Positions 1 to 6,580 of a DNA stretch of 14,091 nucleotides are shown piece after piece. Below the pieces are notes generated by a model. It saw only the letters and a list, made by a program, of their open reading frames with translations, was not told the origin of the DNA and searched no databases. The stretch comes from Chloroflexota bacterium (GTDB lineage Bacteria > Chloroflexota > Anaerolineae > Anaerolineales > UBA11657), in the NCBI GenBank assembly GCA_003670425.1, contig QWRL01000019.1, forward strand, positions 6,560-20,650, given 5' to 3'. The position numbers and the translations under genes were made by a program. Numbering within the stretch: position 1 is the first letter of the stretch; each line of letters starts with the position of its first letter.

Positions 1-5
1 CCGCA

Positions 6-52
6 CCCACAACACCCACCCCCACCGCACCCACAGGAACCCGCCCCCCCCC
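6..52. repeat. C-rich low-complexity tract, G4-prone on minus strand
   Basis: Nearly all bases from 1 to 52 are C or A. Six C-runs of three or more lie at 6-8, 15-17, 19-23, 30-32, 40-42 and 44-52. On the minus strand these are G-runs separated by loops of 1 to about 7 bases, which meets the usual G-quadruplex pattern. The tract lies about 60 bases past the stop codon of the minus-strand MFS gene, so it would be in the 3' part of that transcript. No coding is visible in 1-113. Whether it folds, or acts in termination, is inference. A contig-end artefact is also possible. Confidence 0.5.
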
Positions 53-75
53 ATAATGGTGCCACATGTTGAGAT

Positions 76-100
76 TCCCCCAGCAATAGGTTGTAGGGGA
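76..100 (-). terminator. Weak candidate hairpin past the MFS gene
   Basis: TCCCC at 76-80 can pair with GGGGA at 96-100 around a 15-base loop, 14-38 bases beyond the MFS stop codon. The stem is only 5 bp and no T-run follows it on the minus strand, so it is a poor intrinsic terminator. It is recorded as the only structure next to the gene end besides the C-rich tract. Confidence 0.15.
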
Positions 101-113
101 CACGGGGCGGGTG

Positions 114-1439
114 CTAACCCGCCAGCATCAGCGCCAGGCCCGCCACAATGCGCAGCGCACCACCCAAACCCAACGCCCAGCGCAGACCCAAAAATTGTAC
201 CGCCAGCGGTGCCAGCCCGGCACCCAGCAGCGTGCCCAAGTTCAACACCACGTTATGCATTGCCATGTGCGCGGGGCGGTCATCCGCCGGCACCCGTTCC
301 ATCAGGCGGTTCAGCACCGCTGCGCTGCCGATCCCCACCACCACACCGTGAATCAGGCACGCGGTCCAGTACAAGGCCGGGCCCTGCGAGAAGCTGAGCA
401 GCAGCGGATAGTCTGCATACATTACAGCCACCGCAGCCAGTACGCCGCGGTGGCCAAAGCGCGCACTCAGGCGCTGCACGCCCAGCGAGCCGAAGAACAT
501 TGTTGCAAAGTAAATGCCGCGTCCGACGCTGATGTCTCCATCACTTAAATGCAGCCCATTCACATAGAAGAGCGGGAAAATTGGAATAGAAACATTGAGG
601 CAGGTATAGAACAACAGATACACCGCCATGAAGCGGCCGTACGGACCGCGCAGCAAATCGCTGCGCAGCAGCTGCTGGCCGCCGCCGCGCGTCAGAAAGC
701 GCAGCCCTTCCCCAAGCCGGCTGCCCTCAAAAAAACGCAGCAGGCCCGGCTGCTCTGCATCAAGCAGCCGGCCCACGCGCGGCGGCAGCACGGCCGGCAG
801 TGTAATTCGCCCAAGATGATATGTACTAAGCGCAGCTGCCACAGTGCCCAGCGCAAACAGCAGTTGGTAGCTGGCGGGGAACGCCACCCGGTCCGCAATC
901 AAGCCGCAGCTGATGGCGGTGATGCCCTGGCTGAGCGCCAGCAGCATGTTGCGCCGCCCCACCACGTGGCCGCGCCATTCCGGCGGCACCACGTCCGCAA
1001 ACATGGCATTGAACGCCACTGCCAGCACCGTGCCCGGAACTGACATCAGCAGCACAAGCAGTGGCAGCGCCCATGCCTCCGCAGCCGGCGCCAGCAGCCA
1101 CGGCAGCGGCACCAGCAGCAAATACCCGGCACGATGCCAAAGCGCCGTTACAAAAGTAATCCGGTTTAGCGGCTTGTTGGCCAGCCAGTGGCCGGCCTGC
1201 AGGCCCAGCAGCACATTCACCAGTGCGGGCGCACTGCTCAGCAGCGCCACCTGAAACACATTGGCGCCGATACGCACGGCGTAGATTTGCAAGAATGCAA
1301 TGATGCTGCCGGACAGCACACCGTACCAAACAATGTCCAGCTGTAAATGCGTGAAGTTGCTGCGCGCCACGGGACTGAGCGCATCGAGTGCGGGTGTGGC
1401 AAATGCTGCGCCCCACAAGCGGCTGCGCAGGCTGCTCAT
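114..1439 (-). CDS. Major facilitator superfamily transporter, substrate unknown
   Basis: A 441-residue inner-membrane protein with about 12 predicted membrane segments in two halves. Segments in the first half lie near residues 36-57, 62-84, 94-116, 122-147, 164-182 and 190-207. A charged central loop covers about 210-265, and the second half starts near residue 270 (segment ending IPIFPLFYV). The segment around 153-163 (PPEWRGHVVGRRN) resembles the conserved basic loop motifs of MFS proteins. Length and topology fit the family. Transport direction and substrate cannot be inferred; efflux of small molecules is common in such stand-alone MFS genes. The ATG at 1437-1439 gives the expected short cytoplasmic N-terminus; no clear ribosome binding site precedes it. 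It lies 98 bases downstream of the bactofilin-like gene on the same strand, so co-transcription is possible but not shown. Confidence 0.85.
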   Translation of the reverse strand: MSSLRSRLWGAAFATPALDALSPVARSNFTHLQLDIVWYGVLSGSIIAFLQIYAVRIGANVFQVALLSSAPALVNVLLGLQAGHWLANKPLNRITFVTALWHRAGYLLLVPLPWLLAPAAEAWALPLLVLLMSVPGTVLAVAFNAMFADVVPPEWRGHVVGRRNMLLALSQGITAISCGLIADRVAFPASYQLLFALGTVAAALSTYHLGRITLPAVLPPRVGRLLDAEQPGLLRFFEGSRLGEGLRFLTRGGGQQLLRSDLLRGPYGRFMAVYLLFYTCLNVSIPIFPLFYVNGLHLSDGDISVGRGIYFATMFFGSLGVQRLSARFGHRGVLAAVAVMYADYPLLLSFSQGPALYWTACLIHGVVVGIGSAAVLNRLMERVPADDRPAHMAMHNVVLNLGTLLGAGLAPLAVQFLGLRWALGLGGALRIVAGLALMLAG

Positions 1440-1537
1440 TGCAGCGCTGGCTGCGGGTGCGTCAATGCCGGCACGCAGTCAGCCTGCAGCAAAAATGCCG
1501 GCGTAGTACTCAAGCGCAGCTGCTACGCACTGGCTTG

Positions 1538-2509
1538 CTACGCATCTGGCAGTGCGGCAGCTGCACGCCGTCGCGGCCACATGCCAAAACGCGAGATGGC
1601 AGTAGCGCCCAAGCCCGCAAGCACCGCAAAGAAACCCAGCAATGTGAACAACCCGCCCAGCAGCGGCACTGTGCCGCCCGCCATGAAAGTGATTGTCAGA
1701 AAAAAGCTGCCCGCTGCAGCCGCCAATGCCGGGTGCAGCCCGCGTTGCAGTTGCGCGGCCAGCATGCGCCGCCCCAGCGCAGCGCCCAGCGCCAGCCAGC
1801 CAGTCAGCAGGCCAAGCACCATGAGCAGTACGCCGGCCACACCGGCCAGCGCCAACAGGCAGGTGACAATCAACAAACCAGCAGCCAAAGGCACGCCAAA
1901 CAAGATAGCAGCGCCAAGCATGAATGAGCGCAACGCATGGTCCAACAGTTCTTGCCCCACGCGCTCCAACTGCACTGGCAACAACAGCTGCGCTATGCCG
2001 GTAAGCGCAGCCAGCGCCAGCGCACCCACCAGCCCGGACCACCACCCGCCAAAAGTACCTGCGCCTGTCCAAGTCCAACGGCCGGGTCCGCGCAAAAGCA
2101 TGGGCGCATCAAATGGCAGGCCAACGCCCGATCCTTCCGACCCGCGGATTACCGTGCCGGGCGCACGCTGCACCGTACTGCCCACAGTGCGGAAGTCGCC
2201 ATCAATCACGGCAGTAGCGGCGAGGGCCCCGCCGCCGCCCACCACCGTCAGGTCGCCGGTCACTGTGCCGCCAATTTCCAACAGGCTGCCCACAGTCAGC
2301 AGATCGCCATCAACTACCGCGCCCGGCTCGAGCACCACCATGCCGCCAAACACAAATAGTGACCCGCTGCGTTCGCCGGCACGCACAACGCGCGTGCGCC
2401 CAAAAACAAACTCAGCGCCAGCGCCGTCACCATCTGCAGCAGCAGCCACCGGCGCGGTGGCAAGCCACATCGCCAAAACCACAACCACGCGCACAAAATT
2501 ACGTTGCAT
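1538..2509 (-). CDS. Exported bactofilin-like (polymer-forming) protein with membrane C-terminal domain
   Basis: A 323-residue protein. Residues 1-25 form a signal peptide (basic MQRNFVR, hydrophobic core, AAAA before D26). Residues about 34-121 are a string of short beta-strand units rich in G, V and T, with phrases such as VFGGMVVLEPGAVVDGDL and VGSLLEIGGTVTGDLTVVGG. This is typical of the right-handed beta-helix of bactofilins, also annotated as polymer-forming cytoskeletal proteins. A linker with Trp and Gly follows. About four to five membrane segments lie between 155 and 303, and the tail is basic (PRRR). True bactofilins are cytosolic; here the signal peptide and topology put the beta-helix outside the membrane, so a cytoskeletal role is doubtful and a surface or envelope role more likely (inference). 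I chose the ATG at 2507-2509 because it starts exactly at the signal peptide. The open frame continues to 2872, but that part lies antisense to the kinase gene and has no export features. Confidence 0.75.
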   Translation of the reverse strand: MQRNFVRVVVVLAMWLATAPVAAAADGDGAGAEFVFGRTRVVRAGERSGSLFVFGGMVVLEPGAVVDGDLLTVGSLLEIGGTVTGDLTVVGGGGALAATAVIDGDFRTVGSTVQRAPGTVIRGSEGSGVGLPFDAPMLLRGPGRWTWTGAGTFGGWWSGLVGALALAALTGIAQLLLPVQLERVGQELLDHALRSFMLGAAILFGVPLAAGLLIVTCLLALAGVAGVLLMVLGLLTGWLALGAALGRRMLAAQLQRGLHPALAAAAGSFFLTITFMAGGTVPLLGGLFTLLGFFAVLAGLGATAISRFGMWPRRRAAAALPDA

Positions 2510-2525
2510 AATTGCCCGGCTGGCG

Positions 2526-2553
2526 ATGTTACCATGTAGGCAGCGGTTGCCAA
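2526..2553 (-). promoter_or_regulatory. Candidate sigma-70-type promoter of the bactofilin-like gene
   Basis: On the minus strand TTGGCA (2553-2548, 5 of 6 to the -35 consensus) is followed after 16 bases by TAACAT (2531-2526, 4 of 6 to -10). The predicted start site would be near 2519, giving a leader of about 10 bases before the ATG at 2509. It lies in the 75-bp divergent gap shared with the kinase gene, which must also hold the plus-strand promoter. The best plus-strand candidate I see there is TATCCT near 2570, just ahead of the ATG. Motif match only. Confidence 0.3.
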
Positions 2554-2584
2554 AACTCCCGCCCTTCGTTATCCTACCCTTTCC

Positions 2585-3235
2585 ATGTACATCGCAATTG
2601 AAGGTGTGATCGGCGCCGGCAAAACAACTTTGGCGCGTTTGCTGCAGCCGGTGCTGTCTGCACAAGTGGTGCTGGAAGAGTTTGATGCCAATCCGTTTCT
2701 TGGCGACTTCTACAGTGACCGCGCACGCTTTGCATTTCAAACGCAAATATTTTTTCTGCTGAGCCGCTACCGCCAGCTGCAGGCAGTGGCTGCCAGCCTG
2801 AAAACTGGCGAGAGCGTGATTGCGGATTACACATTTGCGAAGGACCAGCTGTTTGCGCGGCTGAACTTGCACGGCGACGAGCTGGAAACTTATTCACAGG
2901 TGTATGGCGCACTCAGCGAAAAGCTGCCCCGGCCAGACTTGCTGGTGTACCTGCGCGCCAGCACACAAACACTGCTGCGCCGCATTGAACAACGCGACCG
3001 CACCTACGAGCGTGAAATGGACCGCGATTATATTGAAGCGCTGCGCAAGGCCTATGACGAGCAATTCAATGCCGCTGCGGGCGTGCCGGAAACATTGGTG
3101 ATTGAAACCAACGCGCTGGACTTTGTGCAGCATGGCTCCCACTTGGAACTGGTGGCCGCGCAGGTGCGCGCTGCCCTGGCCGGCGTGCGCCAGCCCGCCC
3201 TGCCGCTGGGCCTTGTGCGCGCGGCAGCCAACTGA
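2585..3235 (+). CDS. Deoxynucleoside kinase (dNK/dGK/dAK family)
   Basis: A 216-residue cytosolic kinase that transfers a phosphate from ATP to the 5'-hydroxyl of a deoxynucleoside (salvage). The P-loop GVIGAGKT is at residues 7-14, right at the N-terminus as in the family. EEF at 31-33, followed by NPFLGDFY, matches the segment carrying the catalytic-base Glu in bacterial dAdo/dGuo kinases. FQTQIFFLLSRYRQ (51-64) is the substrate-pocket helix. The LID-type arginine cluster is RRIEQRDRTYE (132-142). At 81-84 the protein has DYTF where many relatives have an E/D-R pair, a variant worth noting. Length is normal. Base specificity cannot be assigned; Gln52 is in a position used for base recognition in relatives. 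The ATG at 2585 has no clear ribosome binding site. Its TGA shares one base with the next gene's ATG, implying translational coupling. Confidence 0.88.
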   Translation: MYIAIEGVIGAGKTTLARLLQPVLSAQVVLEEFDANPFLGDFYSDRARFAFQTQIFFLLSRYRQLQAVAASLKTGESVIADYTFAKDQLFARLNLHGDELETYSQVYGALSEKLPRPDLLVYLRASTQTLLRRIEQRDRTYEREMDRDYIEALRKAYDEQFNAAAGVPETLVIETNALDFVQHGSHLELVAAQVRAALAGVRQPALPLGLVRAAAN

Positions 3236-4287
3236 TGGAACGCGACCTGCTGGTGCAGAATGCGCGCCGCTTTGCCGAACAGCAGGCGTCGCAGCGCACA
3301 ACCCTGGTGGCGGCGTATCTGACGGGCTCGGTCGCGCGCAGCGAGCCGCAGCTTGGCGGCACATCGGATTTGGATATTGTGCTGGTGGACAGCGCGCCGC
3401 CCGACAACTACGAACCCTGCGTGGCTTTAAGCGAGCTGGTGCACATTGATCTGAGCTACCTGCACCCGCGCGAATTTGCAGACAAGCGCGCCCTGCGCCA
3501 GCACCCGCATCTGGCGCAAACGGTTTTTGATGCCATGCGCCTGTATGACCCGCAGCACTTTTTTGATCTGCTGCAGGCGGTGGTGCGCGGCCAGTTCGAC
3601 ACTTCCGAAAATGTGCATGCGCGCGCGCGCAATGCCTGCGCGCGCGCGCGCCAGGAGCTGGCGCGCATCAGCGCCTATCGTGCGCTGCCCGCGCCCATTC
3701 CGCTTGACCCGGACGACTTGCGCGCGCTGCTGTCCACGGTGGAATGGTCCATCACCGCCGTGCTCAGCCTGGTGTACCAAAGCAATGCGCAGCGCCACCA
3801 GCTGCGCCTGCTGGCCACAGCCGCCGCGCGCCTGGCGCAGCCCAGCCTGATGCCGCTTGCGCTGCAGGCGCTGGGCTACGGGCCGCCGGACCCAGCCGCG
3901 CTGCAAGTGCTGTGTGACACATGGATCACAATGCACAAGGCCGCAGCCGAGCTGCCGCCCGACGCATTGGCGCCGCACATGGACGCCAGTCCCGCGCGCC
4001 GCGCCTATTACTTGCGCGCATTTGATGCGCTGGGCGCCAGCGGTGATGGCCGGCTGGCGCTGCCTTTCATTGAACGCGCGCTGGCCGCCAGTGCCGCAGC
4101 CTTGCTGCAGTCCGCCGAGCCCGCCAAAGCCGCATCGGCATTGGAGCACTACGCCGGCTTCCTCAACCAAACCGGCAAGGGCAGCGCCGAACAAATGTCA
4201 GACCGCATAGATGCAGCCAGCCGCTTGATAGACGCCGTTGAAGCGGTGGTGCACAACTGGGCGCGCACTGAAGGCGTGGCCGCCTGA
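3235..4287 (+). CDS. MNT-type nucleotidyltransferase with large helical C-terminal region
   Basis: A 350-residue protein. The N-terminal ~100 residues carry the polymerase-beta-like nucleotidyltransferase signature: GS at 31-32, then D45-L-D47 after a short insertion (TGSVARSEPQLGGTSDLD). A third acidic residue is at D72 in VHIDLSYL. All three metal-binding positions appear intact, so catalysis is plausible. Residues about 100-345 are predicted mostly helical, rich in Ala, Leu and Arg, and I do not recognise them; they look like the helical caps of antibiotic nucleotidyltransferases or HEPN-like partners only in general character. The acceptor could be a small molecule, RNA or protein and is unknown. 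The ATG overlaps the kinase stop codon (TGATG at 3233-3237), and the acetyltransferase begins 5 bases after the stop, so the three are probably one operon. A two-tract alternating GC repeat lies inside the gene. Confidence 0.8.
   Translation: MERDLLVQNARRFAEQQASQRTTLVAAYLTGSVARSEPQLGGTSDLDIVLVDSAPPDNYEPCVALSELVHIDLSYLHPREFADKRALRQHPHLAQTVFDAMRLYDPQHFFDLLQAVVRGQFDTSENVHARARNACARARQELARISAYRALPAPIPLDPDDLRALLSTVEWSITAVLSLVYQSNAQRHQLRLLATAAARLAQPSLMPLALQALGYGPPDPAALQVLCDTWITMHKAAAELPPDALAPHMDASPARRAYYLRAFDALGASGDGRLALPFIERALAASAAALLQSAEPAKAASALEHYAGFLNQTGKGSAEQMSDRIDAASRLIDAVEAVVHNWARTEGVAA
3611..3649. repeat. Paired alternating purine-pyrimidine (GC)n tracts inside the nucleotidyltransferase gene
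   Basis: Bases 3611-3631 alternate purine and pyrimidine without a break. They contain a perfect 14-base palindrome of T, (GC)6 and A at 3618-3631. A second alternating run of T then (GC)6 covers 3637-3649. Only a few bases separate them, and the two tracts can also pair with each other. They encode a repeated ARAR peptide (HARARNACARARQ). Such runs favour Z-DNA or cruciform structure and replication slippage; a biological role is inference. Confidence 0.6.
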
Positions 4288-4292
4288 ACTCA

Positions 4293-5291
4293 ATGCAGCT
4301 GGAGGTTCATTCGGGCGCTGCGGCCTTCATAGATCTGGCGGATGACTGGCACCGCCTGATTGCGCGCAGCGCACACGCTACTCCCTTCCAAACTCTGGAG
4401 TTCCAACGTGCGTGGTGGGAAGGATTGGGCGAAGGCGAGCTGCGCGTGCTGGCATTGCGCGCTGCGGACCACAGCCTGCATGGCTTGGCTGCTCTATACG
4501 TGGACCTTGCGGGCGTGCTGCGCTGGGTGGGCGGCGAGGAGATTGCCGACTATCTGGATGTCATCACAACAAAAACTAATGCGCCTGAAGTGCGCGCTGC
4601 CGTACTAGATTGGTGGCTTGGCCCGCACGCACCGACCTGGCAGTATGCACAGCTCTCCAACATTCCGGAAGCTTCGCAAACAATTGCAGAGTGGCAGCAG
4701 CAGGCGGCGCAGTCCGGCTGGCGCACAGCCGTGGAGCGCCTTGATGTGTGCCCAGTGGCCACGCTGCCCGCCAGCTTTGATGACTACATTGCGCAGCTGG
4801 ACAGCAAGCAGCGCCATGAGCTGCGCCGCAAACTAAGGCGCGCCCAGGCGGAAGGCGCGCAATGGCGCCTGCTCCCCGGCGGCGCCGATGTATCCGCCGC
4901 ATCGGAAGAACTAATGCGCCTGATGGCGGCCAGCAGCCCGGCCAAGACGCTATTTCTGACGCCCGAGATCCGGGCCACCTATCACAAAATTTTTCGGGCT
5001 GCTGCCGCCACCGGATTGTTCAATCTGTGCTTTCTGGACGCAGACCAACGCGCTATTGCGGTGTACGCCTACTTCACCATGAACCAGCGCATCTATTTGT
5101 ACAACTCCGGCTACGACCCGGCTTACGCCAGTGCCCTCTCGCCCGGCTGGGTGCTGCTGGCGCACTTGATTGAGCACGCAATTGCCACCGGCCACACGCA
5201 CTTCGACTTTATGCAGGGCGCGGAAGATTACAAATATAAGTTTGGCGGGCGCGATGAACACGTGGTGCGCCTCACGCTGCAGCGCAGCTAG
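4293..5291 (+). CDS. GNAT-fold acetyltransferase, CelD/BcsL family
   Basis: A 332-residue cytosolic protein of the double-GNAT group often named CelD/BcsL or FemAB-like. The N-terminal half carries the usual opening (TPFQTLEFQRAWWEGLGEGELRV split over residues 30-52). The C-terminal GNAT half holds the hallmark YNSGYDPAYASALSPGWVLL and the terminal motif FDFMQGAEDYKYKFG at 304-318, which is highly typical of the family. Members are thought to acylate amino sugars or polysaccharide precursors, or to act like Fem ligases, but most lack a proven substrate. There is no signal peptide or membrane segment. The ATG at 4293 lies 5 bases after the nucleotidyltransferase stop codon without a Shine-Dalgarno site, so translation probably depends on the upstream gene. 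Family assignment is firm; substrate is unknown. Confidence 0.82.
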   Translation: MQLEVHSGAAAFIDLADDWHRLIARSAHATPFQTLEFQRAWWEGLGEGELRVLALRAADHSLHGLAALYVDLAGVLRWVGGEEIADYLDVITTKTNAPEVRAAVLDWWLGPHAPTWQYAQLSNIPEASQTIAEWQQQAAQSGWRTAVERLDVCPVATLPASFDDYIAQLDSKQRHELRRKLRRAQAEGAQWRLLPGGADVSAASEELMRLMAASSPAKTLFLTPEIRATYHKIFRAAAATGLFNLCFLDADQRAIAVYAYFTMNQRIYLYNSGYDPAYASALSPGWVLLAHLIEHAIATGHTHFDFMQGAEDYKYKFGGRDEHVVRLTLQRS

Positions 5292-5410
5292 CGTCCGGCA
5301 TGCTTTGGCAGAGGTTGCAGCCCCACGCATCGCGGGCCGCCACAAATCAGCCACGCGTCAGATGGCCGTGCAGTTGTGCAGGTCATTAAGCGCGCAGTCT
5401 GTTTCTCGTC

Positions 5411-5416
5411 TACAAT
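5411..5416 (+). promoter_or_regulatory. Candidate -10 element upstream of deoC
   Basis: TACAAT (5 of 6 to consensus) lies in the 230-bp gap between the acetyltransferase and deoC, 105 bases before the chosen aldolase ATG. No good -35 is found 16-19 bases upstream; TTAAGC at 19 bases is poor. Its position fits a separate transcript starting with deoC. The rest of the gap shows no clear terminator or operator. Confidence 0.25.
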
Positions 5417-5521
5417 TTGCGGGTTGAATACCAGCATGGGCAAGCACTCGCGGCAATCAAACTCTTTCCATAATTGGCAGGCTGCGCAGCGCAGCATCCG
5501 CCCCACAATCACTGCGCACCA

Positions 5522-6517
5522 ATGCTGACGCAAGTTGCGGCGGCCACTGTGCCGGAGCCGCATCAAGCTTCGCCCCGCAACACAGGCGGCGCCTCCGATG
5601 CCGCCTGGGTGGACGCGCAGCGCGTGAACCGCAGCGCAGTTGAGCGGCGCGTCGCCACACTGGCCGGCCGCCGCACCGTAAAGAAGCAATGGCAGGCGGC
5701 GTGGCTGCTGCGCGCCATTCAAACAATTGACCTCACCACACTCGCCGGCGATGACACGCCCGGCAATGTGCAGCGCCTGTGCCAAAAGGCGCTCCATCCC
5801 GTGCGCACAGATTTACTGGAAGCGCTTGGCGTGCAGGCTGGCAGCATCCAAGCCGGCGCCGTTTGTGTGTATCACGCGCTGGTGGCTGAAGCGGTTGCAG
5901 CGCTGCGTGGCAGCAGCCTGCCGGTGGCAGCAGTCTCCACCGGCTTCCCTGCCGGCCAGACGCCGCAGCCACTTAAGTTGCGCGAGATTGAAGCCTCTGT
6001 GGCAGCCGGCGCGCGCGAGATTGACATCGTCATCAGCCGCCGTCTGGTGCTGACCGCAGACTGGGCGGCGCTGCACGCGGAGGTTGCCAGCTTCCGGCAG
6101 GCATGCGGCCCCGCTCACATGAAGACCATCATTGCCACCGGTGACCTGGGCACGCTGGCAAATGTGAGCCGCGCCAGCCTCGTGTGCATGCTGGCCGGCG
6201 CAGACTTCATCAAGACCTCCACCGGCAAAGAGACCACCAACGCCACACTTGCCGTGAGCCTTGTAATGTTGCGCGCCATCCGCGAGTACCACGAGCAAAC
6301 CGGTTGCCGCGTGGGCTTCAAGCCGGCCGGTGGCATTCGCACGGCGCGCCACGCGCTGGACTGGTTGATCCTGGTCAAAGAGGAGCTGGGCGACGCCTGG
6401 CTGCAGCCGCAGCTGCTGCGCCTGGGCGCCAGCGCGCTGCTCACGGACATCGAACGCCAGCTGGAGCATTACACCACCGGCTGCTACTCCGCCACCTTCC
6501 GCCATCCAATGGGATGA
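5522..6517 (+). CDS. deoC: Deoxyribose-phosphate aldolase, long DERA type
   Basis: A class I aldolase that cleaves 2-deoxy-D-ribose-5-phosphate to glyceraldehyde-3-phosphate and acetaldehyde. With the ATG at 5522 it is 331 residues, longer than the ~250-residue E. coli enzyme and close to the ~320-residue animal-type DERA, whose phrases it shares (ARE-IDIVISRRLVLT; HMKTIIATGDLGTL). Catalytic residues are visible: the Schiff-base lysine K231 in FIKTSTGK, the second lysine K267 in GFKPAGGIRT, and the proton-relay Asp D168 in EIDIV. The first ~60 residues are a less conserved extension. A TTG at 5474 would add 16 residues (GCAAQHPPHNHC) that look non-coding, so ATG is preferred; neither has a strong ribosome binding site. 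The gene ends with three in-frame TGA codons (6515-6523). The aldehyde dehydrogenase follows 63 bases later and can use the acetaldehyde. Confidence 0.93.
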   Translation: MLTQVAAATVPEPHQASPRNTGGASDAAWVDAQRVNRSAVERRVATLAGRRTVKKQWQAAWLLRAIQTIDLTTLAGDDTPGNVQRLCQKALHPVRTDLLEALGVQAGSIQAGAVCVYHALVAEAVAALRGSSLPVAAVSTGFPAGQTPQPLKLREIEASVAAGAREIDIVISRRLVLTADWAALHAEVASFRQACGPAHMKTIIATGDLGTLANVSRASLVCMLAGADFIKTSTGKETTNATLAVSLVMLRAIREYHEQTGCRVGFKPAGGIRTARHALDWLILVKEELGDAWLQPQLLRLGASALLTDIERQLEHYTTGCYSATFRHPMG

Positions 6518-6580
6518 TGATGAACGGCAGTTGTTGCATTGCGCTGCGCGCTGCGGCGCGCCAATCAGGGGCTAAACCAC

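Noticed and set aside
1501..1528. GCGTAG/CTACGC inverted repeat between the bactofilin-like and MFS genes
   Set aside because: A 6-bp stem with a 16-base loop and no T-run; expected by chance in this composition.
1347..2609. Long plus-strand open frame (420 codons) opposite the MFS and bactofilin-like genes
   Set aside because: Low-complexity Pro/Ser/Thr/Ala-rich translation with no family features; it mirrors the real minus-strand genes and is a GC-driven shadow.
2510..2872. N-terminal extension of the bactofilin-like frame, antisense to the kinase gene
   Set aside because: It would bury the signal peptide inside the protein and lies entirely in the divergent gap and over a well-supported kinase gene.
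3427..4194. Minus-strand frame opposite the nucleotidyltransferase gene
   Set aside because: Gly/Arg/Gln-rich with no motifs, while the plus-strand frame has intact catalytic motifs and tight operon spacing.
5813..6505. Minus-strand frame opposite deoC
   Set aside because: Shadow of a gene with complete catalytic residues.
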